From Mesorhizobium sp. M4B.F.Ca.ET.203.01.1.1 (lineage in GTDB: Bacteria > Pseudomonadota > Alphaproteobacteria > Rhizobiales > Rhizobiaceae), in contig NZ_SRUO01000001.1 of assembly GCF_004791025.1 (NCBI RefSeq), positions 620,001-684,000 on the forward strand: a stretch of 64,000 nt of DNA. The letters are read 5' to 3'. The position numbers were made by a program, and so were the translations under genes. Shown one piece after another: positions 54,602 to 64,000 of the stretch (its first letter is position 1; each line of letters opens with the position of its first letter). Below the pieces are notes generated by a model, which worked only from the letters and a program-made list of their open reading frames with translations, made no database searches and was not told the origin of the DNA.

Positions 54602-55564
54602 ATGACCATCAAAGCCGAGAGCCTGCCCTATCTGTCAGCCGAATTCCTGGACAGCTTGGCGATTTCCACGTCCGACGTGGTCGACGAAATCGAGCGGCAG
54701 ATCATCGGTCAGAGGCGAGGCGAAGTATGGTGTGCGCCGAAGGCGGTGGTACTGCCGGGCGACGACCGCTACATCATGGCTACTCTCGCCGTCGCGACCG
54801 AACCCCGGGTGCTGGCCACCAAGTCGCTGGTGGTCAATCCCCGCAACTCCGGGCGGGGACTTGCAACGCTGAACTCGCTGGTCACCCTTCTCGACGCTGA
54901 GACAGGACTGCCGCTTGCCTTGGTCGACGGCAATTGGGTGACTTCGAAGCGCACGGCTGGGCTGAGCGCGGTAGCGGCCAGGCGTCTGGCCCGCGCCGAC
55001 TCGGCGTGCGTCGCGTTCATCGGATGCGGCGTGCAGGCGCGCGCTCATCTCGAAGTTCTGGCCGATCTTTTTCCGCTGCAGGAGATCCGGGCCTTTGCTC
55101 GCAGCAAAGCCAGTGGTGAAGCACTGTGTCGGATGGCCGAGGCGCGTGGTCTGACCGCGGTAGCGAGCGATACTGCCAAGGCGGCGGTCGAATCCGCCGA
55201 CATCGTGGTGACGACAGTCACATTGATACCCGAGCCCGCTCCGTTTCTGGATGCGCGATGGCTGCAGACCGGAGCCTTCGCCACCATGACCGATCTGGCC
55301 CTGCCCTGGGTGCCTGAAAGCATGGCCATCTTCGATCGCATCGTCATAGACGATCTGGCGCAAGAGGCGCAGATGAGCAAGCCGATGGTGAGGCCCGAAC
55401 TCGTGGCCGGCGACCTGACGGGTTTGGTCGGTGGCGACCTGCCGGGTCGCCAAGGCGCGCGTGAGCGAACAGCATTCGTTTTTCGTGGCATGGCGGTCGG
55501 CGATCTCGCAATTGCCGGCCTGGCATTTGCACGCGCGAAAGCAATCGGCGCGCTGGACGCCTAG
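54602..55564 (+). CDS. Ornithine cyclodeaminase/mu-crystallin family protein
   Basis: This NAD(P)-dependent protein (320 residues) is related to ornithine cyclodeaminase, ketimine reductases and alanine dehydrogenase-like enzymes. The substrate part has VLATKSLVVNPRNSGRG and VDGNWVTSKRTAG, and the nucleotide site is VAFIGCGVQARAHLEVL. ATG 54602 (MTIKAESLPYLS) is preferred; TTG 54554 adds 16 residues. A 152-bp gap separates it from the antiporter gene. It converges with the Liv operon. The substrate is unknown. Confidence 0.83.
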   Translation: MTIKAESLPYLSAEFLDSLAISTSDVVDEIERQIIGQRRGEVWCAPKAVVLPGDDRYIMATLAVATEPRVLATKSLVVNPRNSGRGLATLNSLVTLLDAETGLPLALVDGNWVTSKRTAGLSAVAARRLARADSACVAFIGCGVQARAHLEVLADLFPLQEIRAFARSKASGEALCRMAEARGLTAVASDTAKAAVESADIVVTTVTLIPEPAPFLDARWLQTGAFATMTDLALPWVPESMAIFDRIVIDDLAQEAQMSKPMVRPELVAGDLTGLVGGDLPGRQGARERTAFVFRGMAVGDLAIAGLAFARAKAIGALDA

Positions 55565-55584
55565 GGGTTGAACCGCCGTCCGCC

Positions 55585-56296
55585 TCAACCCACCCCCACA
55601 TAGCGCCGCACCGCCGACGGATCGGCGCGCAATTGCTCGACATCGACCGTCTCGCGGTTGCGGCCGTTCTCGATGAAGCAGACGCGGTCGGCGACCGAAA
55701 GAACCGCATCGACGCGCTGCTCGACCAGAATGGTGGAGACGCCGCGTTCGCGCAGCTTGGCCACCGTCTCGCGGATCTTGGCGATCATCGACGGCATCAG
55801 CCCTTCGGTCGGCTCGTCGAGCAGTAGCACCTGCGGTTCGAGGCAGAGCGCGCGCGCCATGGCCAGCATCTGCTGCTCGCCGCCGGACAGCGTGCCGGAG
55901 CGCTGCCTGAGGCGCTGGCGCAGCAATGGAAAAAGGTCGAGGACATTTTCCCGCACGGCCTTGCCCTTGCCGCGCGCCATCAGGCCGATCTCGATGTTTT
56001 CCGCCACCGTCATCTCGGCGAACAACCGCCTGCCCTGCGGCACATAGGCGACGCCGGCTTTCGGCACGTCGTGCGCCGCCAAGCTGGTCAGCTCCGTGCC
56101 GTCCAGCCTGATCGAACCCGCGGCCGCCGGAACCAGGCCCATGATCGCCTTCAGCGTCGTCGTCTTGCCGGCGCCGTTGCGGCCGAACAGGCAGAGCACC
56201 TCGCCCTTCTCGAGCACGAGGTCGAGCCCATAGAGGACCTGGACCTCGCCGTAGAAGCAGTCGAGCCCGGCAATGGCCAGCGCCTTGGACCCCGCC

Positions 56297-56304
<8 letters not shown>
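55585..56304 (-). CDS. livF: Branched-chain amino acid-type ABC transporter ATPase LivF
   Basis: This cytoplasmic ATPase has 239 residues. Walker A is GRNGAGKTTTLKAIMG, the signature is LSGGEQQMLAMARAL, and Walker B is VLLLDEPTEGL. Its start overlaps the livG end by 8 bp. It is the last gene of the operon. The substrate set by the binding protein may be an amino acid or another small amide. Confidence 0.93.
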
Positions 56305-57021
<717 letters not shown>

Positions 57022-57025
<4 letters not shown>

Positions 57026-57984
57026 GGCAGCCACCCGAGCCAGCGCTGGCGGATGCTGCCCATGATCCCCTTGGGGAAGAACAGCACCAGAAGGATCAGC
57101 GCGACGCCGACGATCAGCAGATAGGCGGAGGTGAAGCCGCTGGTGATGTCGGTGACATAGTACATGAACAGCGTGCCGATGAGGGGCCCGAGCGCAGTGG
57201 CGGCGCCGCCGAGCAGCACCCAGAGCAGCGGCAGGATCGAATATTGCACCGAGGCGAAGCTGGAGCCGACATAACCGAACAGAAGCGCGTAGGCCGCGCC
57301 GGAGGCCGCGCAGATGGTGCCGGAGACGACGACGGCGGCGAGCTTGTTGGAGAAGGTGTCGTAGCCGAGCATCTTCGTCCGCTCCTCGTTCTCGCGGACG
57401 GCGACCAGCACGCGGCCATAGCGGGAGCGGACGACGGCAAGCGTCGCCAGCAGGACGATGGAGAACAGGGCCAGCGCGCTCATGTAGCGCACGGTCGGGT
57501 TGGTGAGGTCGAGGGTCGTGCCGCCCAGGGTCAGCACCCGCGCCGCTTGCTGAACGACCAGGCCCTGGTCGCCGCCGGTCCAGACGGCGAAATAGAGCAT
57601 GAGCAGCGAAAACACCTGCGCGAACATCATGGTGACGATCATGAACGCCACACCCGAAGTGCGCAGCGCCAGCACGCCGATGACCAGGGCCAGCAGCGCG
57701 CCGCAGGCGATGCCGGCGAGGAAGGCGGCCGGCACGCTCCAGCCGAGATGATAGACGCTTAAGCCCGCACCATAGAGGCCGGCGGCGAAGAACATGGCAT
57801 GGCCGAGGCTGAGCAGGCCGACATAGCCGAACAGCAGATTGTAGCCCATGGCGAACACCGCCAGCACCATGATGCGGGCGATGAGGCCGTGATGATAATC
57901 CGGCAGCACGAAGCTCAGCGCGAAGAGCAGGGCGATGACGCCGAGATGCAGCGAATAGGCCTTTGCCGGCGAAGCTTCCGTCAT
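57022..57984 (-). CDS. livM: Branched-chain amino acid-type ABC transporter permease LivM
   Basis: This inner-membrane permease has 320 residues and about ten hydrophobic segments. MGYNLLFGYVGLLSLGHAMF is the LivM hallmark, and VRENEERTKMLGYDTFSNKL is the ATPase-coupling loop. It overlaps livG and livH by 4 bp each. Confidence 0.93.
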
Positions 57985-58862
57985 CGCGAGGCCGTCCCGA
58001 ACAGGCCTTGCGGCCGGAACACCAGCACCATGGCAACGACAAGTGTGGCGATGATCTTGGCCAGCGTCGGCGAGAAGAACATCGAGATGATGCCGTCCGA
58101 CAGGCCGATCAGCACTGCGGCGACGAGGGTGCCGCGCAGTGAGCCGAGGCCGCCGATGATGACGACGATGAAGGACAAAAGCAGCGGATCCTGACCCATC
58201 AGATAATGCGCCTGGCTGATCGGCACGATCAGCACCGCGGCTATTGCCGCCAGCATGGCGCCGAGGGCGAAGACGCCGCCATAGACGCGGTCGACCGGAA
58301 TGCCGAAGGCTTGCGCGGTCTCGCTGTCATACTGGGTGGCGCGCATCAGCAGCCCAACCTTGGTCCGTGTCAGCACCAGCCAGGTGGCGACGAGCAGCAG
58401 CGCGGAGGCCGCGACCACCGACAGCTTGTAGCCGGAATAGCCGAACCAGGGCAGCAGGATGCGGTAGCTGAAGGGCGGCTCGACCGGGCGCGCCTCCGGA
58501 CCGTAGAAGGTCAGCGCCAGCTGCTGGATGATGTAGAGCATGCCGATCGTGGCGACGATGGTGGCTTCCGGATTGTAATTGAGCCGGCGCAGCACCATCC
58601 GCTCGGCGACCAGCGCGACCGCGCCGACGATGAGCGGCGCGATGACCAGCGCGGCGACGAAGCCGAGTGCAGGATGGCCCGAGATCGCCGTCGAGAGCGC
58701 CCAGGCCAGCACCGCGCCGAGCATGAAGAACTCGCCATGGGCGACATTGACGACGCGCATGACGCCGAACACCAGCGACAGGCCAAGCGCCGTCAGCGCC
58801 AGCACGGCGGAAGTGACGAGGCCTTCGAGGGCGGCGAGGAGGAGATGGGGTCCGAAATGCAT
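57981..58862 (-). CDS. livH: Branched-chain amino acid-type ABC transporter permease LivH
   Basis: This inner-membrane permease has 293 residues, with LEGLVTSAVLALTALGLSLV and FGVMRVVNVAHGEFFMLGA at the N-terminus and a coupling loop LMRATQYDSETAQAFGIPVD. It pairs with LivM. A 296-bp gap with a palindromic repeat separates it from the binding-protein gene upstream. Confidence 0.93.
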   Translation of the reverse strand: MHFGPHLLLAALEGLVTSAVLALTALGLSLVFGVMRVVNVAHGEFFMLGAVLAWALSTAISGHPALGFVAALVIAPLIVGAVALVAERMVLRRLNYNPEATIVATIGMLYIIQQLALTFYGPEARPVEPPFSYRILLPWFGYSGYKLSVVAASALLLVATWLVLTRTKVGLLMRATQYDSETAQAFGIPVDRVYGGVFALGAMLAAIAAVLIVPISQAHYLMGQDPLLLSFIVVIIGGLGSLRGTLVAAVLIGLSDGIISMFFSPTLAKIIATLVVAMVLVFRPQGLFGTASR

Positions 58863-58888
58863 GCTACACGCAGGCAGGTGCCAAGCGC

Positions 58889-59127
58889 ACCCCTCTCTGC
58901 CCTGCCGGGCCCGGCCCTGCGCTATCGCTCCGGGCGTTCGTCGCTCGGAAAGCCAAGCAATTGGCTTCCCGTCCGCTTCGCGGACCGCTCCTCACCCTCC
59001 TCAAGGGGGGAGATTGGCTGTCACTATCACTTTCGCCAATCGCAAAGGCCGACAGAGTGCCGCCTTCGCATGAGCTGCTGATCTCCCCCCTTGAGGGGGA
59101 GATGTCCGGCAGGACAGAGAGGGGTGG
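58889..59127. repeat. Composite palindromic repeat between livH and the binding-protein gene
   Basis: CACCCCTCTCTGCCCTGCCG at 58889 is mirrored by CGGCAGGACAGAGAGGGGTG at 59107. Inside, CTCCCCCC-TTGA-GGGGGAG (59083-59101) forms a hairpin, and TCAAGGGGGGAGATTGGC (59001) is a further half. Apart from this the gap (58863-59158) shows no gene or other feature. Confidence 0.82.
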
Positions 59128-59158
59128 CTTGGCGCTCACGCTTGTCGGCGTAACTAAG

Positions 59159-60463
59159 TCACAGCGCCTGCGTCGTGTAATCCCCCTCGGCCTCGTAGAG
59201 GCCGTCCTCGATCTTCGTCTTGTGCACCACCTTGAGCTTGCCGCCCTCGACCTTGGAGATGTTCTGGATGCCGAAGCATTGGTGGATCTTGCCGTTGAAG
59301 GTCTTCGGACCCTGCGGATGCTCCGGCCCTTCGGCGAACTCCTTCAGCGCCTCGGTCGCCTCGACCAGCTTGGCGCGATCCTCAGGCCCCTTGTAGCCGG
59401 CATCCTCCATCGCCTTCTTGACGACATAAAGCGTTTCCCAGCAGCCGAACATGTGCGAGGCGGTGGAGACGTCCTTGGCATCGCCGACGGCGGCGCCATT
59501 GTCGTCGATGCCGACGGCGGCGCGGTAGGCCTTCTGGGCGGGGGAATCGTCGGCCTGCGCATAGCGCGGCGAACCTTCCCAGAAATGGCTTCCGTCGAGG
59601 AATTCGAGGCCGGGGCTGTTGATGTCGGTCGCCTCGAGCGAATCCATGAAGCCGAACAGCTGCGGCCGCGACGAGCCGTAGAATTCGCCGAGCTCCTTGA
59701 CGAAGGTGAGCACGGCCGGGCCGACCATGACGTGGTAGATCACCTCGGTCTCGGCCGGGATCTGCGGGAAGTATTTGGTGAAGGACGACTCCGTCGGCGG
59801 GATGGCGATCTGGGCGATAACGTCGGCGCCCTGCGCCTTCAGTGCCGGCGGCAGGTAGTCGCGATGGTCGTAGCCGAAGGCGAAGTCGGGGAAGATCTGC
59901 GTCACCTTCTTGCCGGCATTGGCCGCGATCCACGGCGCCATCGACTGGATCTGGCTCTTCACGTCGGTGATGCCGGGCTGAAAGACGTAGCGGTTGAGCT
60001 TGGTCGAGGCGACGTGGTGGCCTTCGCTGACGACGAAATAGGGGATCTTGTTTTCGCCGGCGGCGGGTGCCGAGCCGATGACGACATGCGAGAACAAGGT
60101 GCCGAAGACGATGTCGGTCTTGTGCTGGGTGGCGAACTTGCCGACAACCTCGGCGCCGCGGGCGGGATCGGTGCCGTCATCCTCGATGACCAGCTCGACC
60201 TGGCGGCCGTTGATGCCGCCGGCATCGTTGATGGCCTTGACCGCGGCGGCGCTCGTCTTCTCGTACCAGCGGCCATAGGCGGCGCCGATGCCGGTGCGGT
60301 GCGACTGGAAGCCGATCTTGACCGGCGCCGAGCTCTGCGCCTGGCTGTAGCGGACGAAGCCCGGCGCGACGGCAAGGCCGGCGCCGGCGGCGAGGCCCTT
60401 CAGCGCGGTGCGGCGCGAAAGAGTGGTCTTGGAAAGATCGAAAAACCCATTCTTGTCAGACAC
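59159..60463 (-). CDS. ABC transporter substrate-binding protein (Liv/urea type)
   Basis: This periplasmic binding protein has 434 residues. The leader LSRRTALKGLAAGAGLAVAP is of twin-arginine type, with a cut near SQAQ-SS. VKIGFQSHRTGIGAAYGRW and INDAGGINGRQVELVIEDD are the type I fold markers. The start is GTG 60463 (VSDKNGFFD) with AGGGGA 6 bp upstream. It is the first gene of the Liv-type operon and decides the substrate, which I cannot read from the sequence. Confidence 0.9.
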   Translation of the reverse strand: MSDKNGFFDLSKTTLSRRTALKGLAAGAGLAVAPGFVRYSQAQSSAPVKIGFQSHRTGIGAAYGRWYEKTSAAAVKAINDAGGINGRQVELVIEDDGTDPARGAEVVGKFATQHKTDIVFGTLFSHVVIGSAPAAGENKIPYFVVSEGHHVASTKLNRYVFQPGITDVKSQIQSMAPWIAANAGKKVTQIFPDFAFGYDHRDYLPPALKAQGADVIAQIAIPPTESSFTKYFPQIPAETEVIYHVMVGPAVLTFVKELGEFYGSSRPQLFGFMDSLEATDINSPGLEFLDGSHFWEGSPRYAQADDSPAQKAYRAAVGIDDNGAAVGDAKDVSTASHMFGCWETLYVVKKAMEDAGYKGPEDRAKLVEATEALKEFAEGPEHPQGPKTFNGKIHQCFGIQNISKVEGGKLKVVHKTKIEDGLYEAEGDYTTQAL

Positions 60464-60593
60464 GGCAGTTCCCCTGTTTTTTGAGTTTTGACCAATGGCT
60501 GTAACGAGGCAAAAATTGCATGTGTACAAACTAAATCACCAAAGCCTCGACGTGGCAAGCGTACTTCCCGACAGGCATTGAGGCCGCCCTTTT

Positions 60594-62027
60594 TCACCCG
60601 GCGGTCGGCGTGGCAAGCAGCCAAAGGCCAAAGACCGTATAGGCGATCATCAGCACCGTGAGCGGCAGTTGGCTGAGCGCGGCACGCGCCGCGGCCGGAT
60701 GCAGCCGCCAGGCCAGACCATGGGCGACGAGGACGGCCAGCATATGGCCAAGAATGATGACGCCGGCCTGGAGATTCCACAGCCACCAGGCCGAGTCGGC
60801 GCCGGCGACCACGCCGGCTTCGACTTCCATGTCAGCGGTGCCGAACAGGTTCCAGCCGAGCGCGAAGGGATCGGACAGGGCGGCCAGCGCATATTGGCCG
60901 TCGACCAGCAGCGCCGTCAGGTAGTGGGCGAAATGGTAGGCGAGCGCGATCGGCACGATAGACCAGACCAGCAAGCCGGCGGCTTGCGCGAATGAATGCC
61001 GGTCGCCGGCGAGGCGCTGGCCGACATGGACGGCAAGCGCGAACACCGCTGCCAGCAGGACGAAGGTCAGGACAAGGCCGAAGCTGCCGATGCCGATCAG
61101 CGCGGTGCGCCCGGGAAACTCCAGCGGATTGACGCCGAACAAGCCGAGCCAGAAGAAGGTCTTCGACAGGCCGTCGAAGGAGACCGAGGACAGCGCAAGC
61201 AGCAGGAAGGCGATGCCGGCTGTCGGCAACGGCTCGGCGGAGAGCAGTTTGGCGCCCGGCCAGCAGAGACTGAGGCGGCACTTCGCATCGCGCTCAACAA
61301 CAGCAAAGCGCGCGACCATGGCGAAGAACACGCTCAGGAACTCGCCGCGCCGGCTCCATTCGCGATGGCCGAAGACGAGCATCAGGATGAAGTTCTGCAG
61401 CCAGTAGAGGCCGGCGGCGTATGCCAACCGGGCCGGGTCGTCGGGCGCCGGGTCGATCAACTCGAACCAGGCGAAGGCGAAGAACAGCCCGACGGCCGGC
61501 CAGCAGGCTAGCCATGCGGGCAAGCGTCCGTCCTGTTCACCGCCGCGTCCGATCAGGCGGCTGACGACCCGCCACGGTCCGTACCAGGGGTTCAGCCACG
61601 ACCAGAGATCACCGAGCGCGCCCTGCAACAAAGCCAAGCCCACCCAGAGCAGCGTCCATATGACGAGCGGCAGCGGGTTGGACAGTGGATCGCGGCTGCC
61701 GAACAGGCCGGCGGCAAGGAGGATTGCGAAGCCGGCAAAAGATATCGCGCTGACGATCGTGCGAGAGGCGTCACCGAGGGCAAAGAGCGGCAGGCGCCGG
61801 CGCCAGAAGCGATCGAGCGCTTCCGGCGGTAGCAGGGCCAGGACGAGGAAGCTGACGGCGACGGCGAGCGCGCCGCCGGCGACGTAATAGCCGGTGGGAA
61901 GGAGGAGGACATGGCCGCGATCTGAGGCGTGGGCGAAGGCGGAAGTGGGGAGGGATGCGAAGGCTGCTGCGAGAGCCAATCGCGAAGGTTCGCGCCCTAC
62001 GGCGTCCCCCTCAGTCCTGCCGGACAT
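60594..62027 (-). CDS. Polytopic membrane protein of unknown function
   Basis: This inner-membrane protein has about 11-12 hydrophobic segments and no family I recognise. It opens with a signal-like stretch (SRLALAAAFASLPTSAFAHA) and then HASDRGHVLLLPTGYYVAGG. WSWLNPWYGPWRVVSRLIG is a distinctive loop. Start ATG 62027 (MSGRTEGDAVGREPSR) and its GGGGGAG lie inside a palindromic repeat; TTG 61979 is the other choice and gives 461 residues. It sits alone between the Liv operon and pncB. Confidence 0.68.
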   Translation of the reverse strand: MSGRTEGDAVGREPSRLALAAAFASLPTSAFAHASDRGHVLLLPTGYYVAGGALAVAVSFLVLALLPPEALDRFWRRRLPLFALGDASRTIVSAISFAGFAILLAAGLFGSRDPLSNPLPLVIWTLLWVGLALLQGALGDLWSWLNPWYGPWRVVSRLIGRGGEQDGRLPAWLACWPAVGLFFAFAWFELIDPAPDDPARLAYAAGLYWLQNFILMLVFGHREWSRRGEFLSVFFAMVARFAVVERDAKCRLSLCWPGAKLLSAEPLPTAGIAFLLLALSSVSFDGLSKTFFWLGLFGVNPLEFPGRTALIGIGSFGLVLTFVLLAAVFALAVHVGQRLAGDRHSFAQAAGLLVWSIVPIALAYHFAHYLTALLVDGQYALAALSDPFALGWNLFGTADMEVEAGVVAGADSAWWLWNLQAGVIILGHMLAVLVAHGLAWRLHPAAARAALSQLPLTVLMIAYTVFGLWLLATPTAG

Positions 62028-62348
62028 CTCCCCCACTTGGGGGGAGATCGCACTATCTTCAGAGGCAAGCGTCTGCAATTGAGAAGTGGCGCCTGCTCGG
62101 ATGGCTTGGCACCCTTCCTCTCCCCCGTCGATCGGGGGAGAGGTGTCGAGCGTAGCTCGACGGAGTGGGGGTCGACCCTGGCGCGGGTCAGGACGACGCG
62201 TGCAAGCGATCCTCTTTCCTATGCCCGTTGCGGCGGTTGCCAGGTGGTTCCCCCACTCCGTCGCCACTTCGCGGCGCCACCTCTCCCCCCTCCGGAGGGA
62301 GAGGAAAGCAGCCTCAGTGGGGGAGATGTCCGGCACGACAGAGGGGGG
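62006..62348. repeat. Nested cluster of palindromic repeats
   Basis: The outer units are a left one (62006-62048: CCGGACATCTCCCCCACTTG) and an inverted right one (62313-62348: GGGGGAGATGTCCGGCACGA). Between them are two inverted copies of another unit. The first is CCTCTCCCCCG-TCGAT-CGGGGGAGAGG (62117-62143) followed by the small hairpin TCGAGC-GTA-GCTCGA. The second is about 62249-62312. They fill most of the 398-bp region before the pncB stop; I see no other feature there. Confidence 0.85.
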
Positions 62349-62425
62349 CGCGAAGAAACTCGGCATATCGAGCCTTGCAATCTCGCTTGACGATGCGGGA
62401 TCAGCACAGGCCACAGGCGCAGCCT

Positions 62426-63730
62426 TTAAACCTTGACCAGCTGCCTCACCCGGTCCTTCTCGCCGAATATCCTCAGGTAGCGCTTGATCTCCTTCAAGTC
62501 CCCGGTCGCCTTGGCCGGATTGTCGGAGAGCTTGACCGCAGGCCTTCCATTGGCCTCGGTGACCTTGCAGACCAGCGAGATGGCATCCAGGCTGTTGGTT
62601 TCGGTCGGCGCGCAGCCCTCGAAATCGTTGGTGAGGTTGGTGCCCCAGCCGAAAGACATGCGCACCTTGCCGCGGAAGTGGCGGTAGGTCTCCTCGATCG
62701 TCTCGACCTCGAGCCCGTCGGAGAAGATCAGCAGCTTCTGCCTGGGGTCCTTGCCCCTCTCGCGCCACCACTCGATGATCTTCTCGCCACCCTCGATCGG
62801 CGGCGCGCTGTCGGGGCGGAAGCCGGTCCAGTCGGCGACCCAGTCCGGCGCGTCACGCAGGAAGGATGCGGTGCCGAACGCGTCCGGCAGCACGATCAGC
62901 AAATTGCCGCCATAGTAGCGCTGCCAGTCCTGCAGCACCTTGTAGGGCGACTGCTTGAGCTCCTCTTCCGAATTAGCGAGGGCGGCAAACACCATCGGCA
63001 GCTCATGCGCGTTGGTGCCGAGCGCCTCGAGGTCGTTGTCCATGGCAAGCAGGACGTTGGAGGTGCCGGTGAAGGCCTGGCCGATGCCTTCCTTCAAGGC
63101 TTCCACACACCAGCGTTGCCACAGGAAGGAGTGGCGGCGGCGGGTGCCGAAATCGGATATGCGGATGCCCGGCAGCGCCTTCAGCCGCTCGGTCTTTGCC
63201 CACATCTTGGCCTTGGCGCGGGCATAGAGCACGTCGAGCGCGAACGGGCCGAAGGCGCGCATGGCCGCGCGCGATCGCAGTTCATTGATGATGGCCAGCG
63301 CCGGGATCTCCCACAGGGTCGTGTACATCCAGGGGCCGCTGAAGGAGAGCTCGTACTGGCCGTCGCGCTTGGACAGCTCGTATTCGGGCAACTGGAAATC
63401 CTCCAGCCAGGCAAGGAATTCCGGCTCGAAGATCTGCTTGCGGCCATAGAAGGTGTTGCCGCCGAGCCAGATCATCTCCTTCTTGGAGAAGCGCAAGGTG
63501 CGGGCGTGGTCGAGCTGGTCGCGCAGTTCCTGCTCGTCGATCTCGTCGGCGAGGCGCACCGAGGTGGTGCGGTTGATCAGCGAGAAAGTGGTTTCGACCT
63601 TGGGATACATGCCCCAGATCATCTGCAGCATCAGAAGCTTGTAGAAATCGGTGTCGAGCAGGCTGCGGACGATCGGGTCCAGCTTCCAGGTGTGGTTGTA
63701 GACGCGCCGCGCAATATCGGTCTTTGCCAT
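62426..63730 (-). CDS. pncB: Nicotinate phosphoribosyltransferase
   Basis: This enzyme makes nicotinate mononucleotide from nicotinate and phosphoribosyl pyrophosphate (ATP-assisted), the committed step of NAD salvage. The protein has 434 residues, as usual. Recognisable blocks are [47 protein letters not shown] and [10 protein letters not shown]. With pncA at 52.4 kb it completes nicotinamide salvage within the window. Confidence 0.95.
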   Translation of the reverse strand: MAKTDIARRVYNHTWKLDPIVRSLLDTDFYKLLMLQMIWGMYPKVETTFSLINRTTSVRLADEIDEQELRDQLDHARTLRFSKKEMIWLGGNTFYGRKQIFEPEFLAWLEDFQLPEYELSKRDGQYELSFSGPWMYTTLWEIPALAIINELRSRAAMRAFGPFALDVLYARAKAKMWAKTERLKALPGIRISDFGTRRRHSFLWQRWCVEALKEGIGQAFTGTSNVLLAMDNDLEALGTNAHELPMVFAALANSEEELKQSPYKVLQDWQRYYGGNLLIVLPDAFGTASFLRDAPDWVADWTGFRPDSAPPIEGGEKIIEWWRERGKDPRQKLLIFSDGLEVETIEETYRHFRGKVRMSFGWGTNLTNDFEGCAPTETNSLDAISLVCKVTEANGRPAVKLSDNPAKATGDLKEIKRYLRIFGEKDRVRQLVKV

Positions 63731-63890
63731 CTCGTCCTGCCGCCTTCGCTGCTCACTCTAGCGCTTGCCTGCGCATTTCCGGCCGCTTTTCCTGGAACTG
63801 CTTCAACCAAGCCTCTTAGCATTGAATTTTCGGCAACGCCTCCCGCTTTGCGGGCTGGCCCGACAAAAAGAGGCCGCCCCGGTCCAGCCG

Positions 63891-64000
63891 TCAGGACGCC
63901 GTCCTGGCGCCGATCACCCTCAGCGCCGGGCGCTTCCGGCGGCTGCCGATGCGCCCCGCGACCGGTGCGTCGGCGCGGCCGTCGGCCTGTTCCTTCTCGG
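63891..64000 (-). CDS. C-terminal end of a gene running off the right edge
   Basis: The minus-strand frame is open from base 64000 to a TGA at 63891-63893. It ends EKEQADGRADAPVAGRIGSR then RKRPALRVIGARTAS. The Arg-rich, low-complexity tail gives no family. Codon usage is GC-rich like the neighbours, so a real gene is likely. It would lie upstream of pncB on the same strand. Confidence 0.5.
   Translation of the reverse strand, partial: EKEQADGRADAPVAGRIGSRRKRPALRVIGARTAS

Noticed and set aside
62006..62348. Possible CRISPR array
   Set aside because: The units are inverted, few, of differing families and unevenly spaced, with no cas genes in the window.
63760..63890. tRNA or terminator in the last intergenic gap
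   Set aside because: CCCGCTTTGCGGG is a short hairpin without a T-run next to it, and no cloverleaf could be folded by eye.

Overview
The window looks like chromosomal DNA of a Mesorhizobium-type alphaproteobacterium (Rhizobiales). The base composition is GC-rich. The gene families are typical of the group: an aa3-oxidase subunit IV next to split pntAA/pntAB/pntB, a fused indolepyruvate oxidoreductase, and TRAP and Liv transporters. Short palindromic repeats of rhizobial type are scattered between genes. I saw no rRNA, tRNA, CRISPR array, insertion sequence or prophage. The species call is an inference from gene content.

1-12.2 kb is mainly purine catabolism. It holds the xanthine dehydrogenase Mo subunit (cut by the left edge), XdhC, a membrane cytochrome-c urate hydroxylase, guanine deaminase, a UPF0303 protein and a glycerate kinase. 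Between them lie a PhzF-like enzyme, two flavin monooxygenases and a LysR regulator. 12.5-22 kb is mixed: a UdgX-type uracil-DNA binding protein, a glutamine-synthetase-like ligase with a class III aminotransferase, a WD40-like protein, a His-rich CobW GTPase, an intradiol dioxygenase with a scrambled active-site segment, and MarR and AraC regulators. 22-34 kb carries transport and hydroxyacid metabolism: EamA, LacI and a 2-hydroxyacid dehydrogenase, an Inh-like protein, a glutamine-amidotransferase hydrolase, a TRAP system split around an alcohol dehydrogenase, an orphan LivH-like permease, a CGNR protein and a lipoprotein.

34-45 kb has energy and signalling genes: fused indolepyruvate ferredoxin oxidoreductase, a GGDEF-EAL protein, a FeeM/autoinducer-synthase-like acyltransferase behind a CtrA-type box, DUF3096, oxidase subunit IV and the pnt operon, which ends at a strong terminator.

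45.0-52.1 kb is the most interesting block. Six minus-strand genes overlap at every junction: FAD subunit, fused [2Fe-2S]/Mo hydroxylase, 6-hydroxynicotinate-reductase-like protein, UPF0280, DUF1185 and MarR. A divergent nicotinamidase (pncA) lies across the promoter, and nicotinate phosphoribosyltransferase (pncB) lies 10 kb away. I infer a hydroxylate-then-reduce route for an N-heterocycle, possibly nicotinate. 53-64 kb holds an antiporter, an ornithine-cyclodeaminase-like protein, a complete Liv-type ABC operon, an unknown membrane protein, pncB and the tail of another gene.

A second theme is the palindromic repeats. They form inverted pairs with related spacers, sit between operon genes, appear to supply a start codon to one gene, and in one case are translated in frame inside xdhC.
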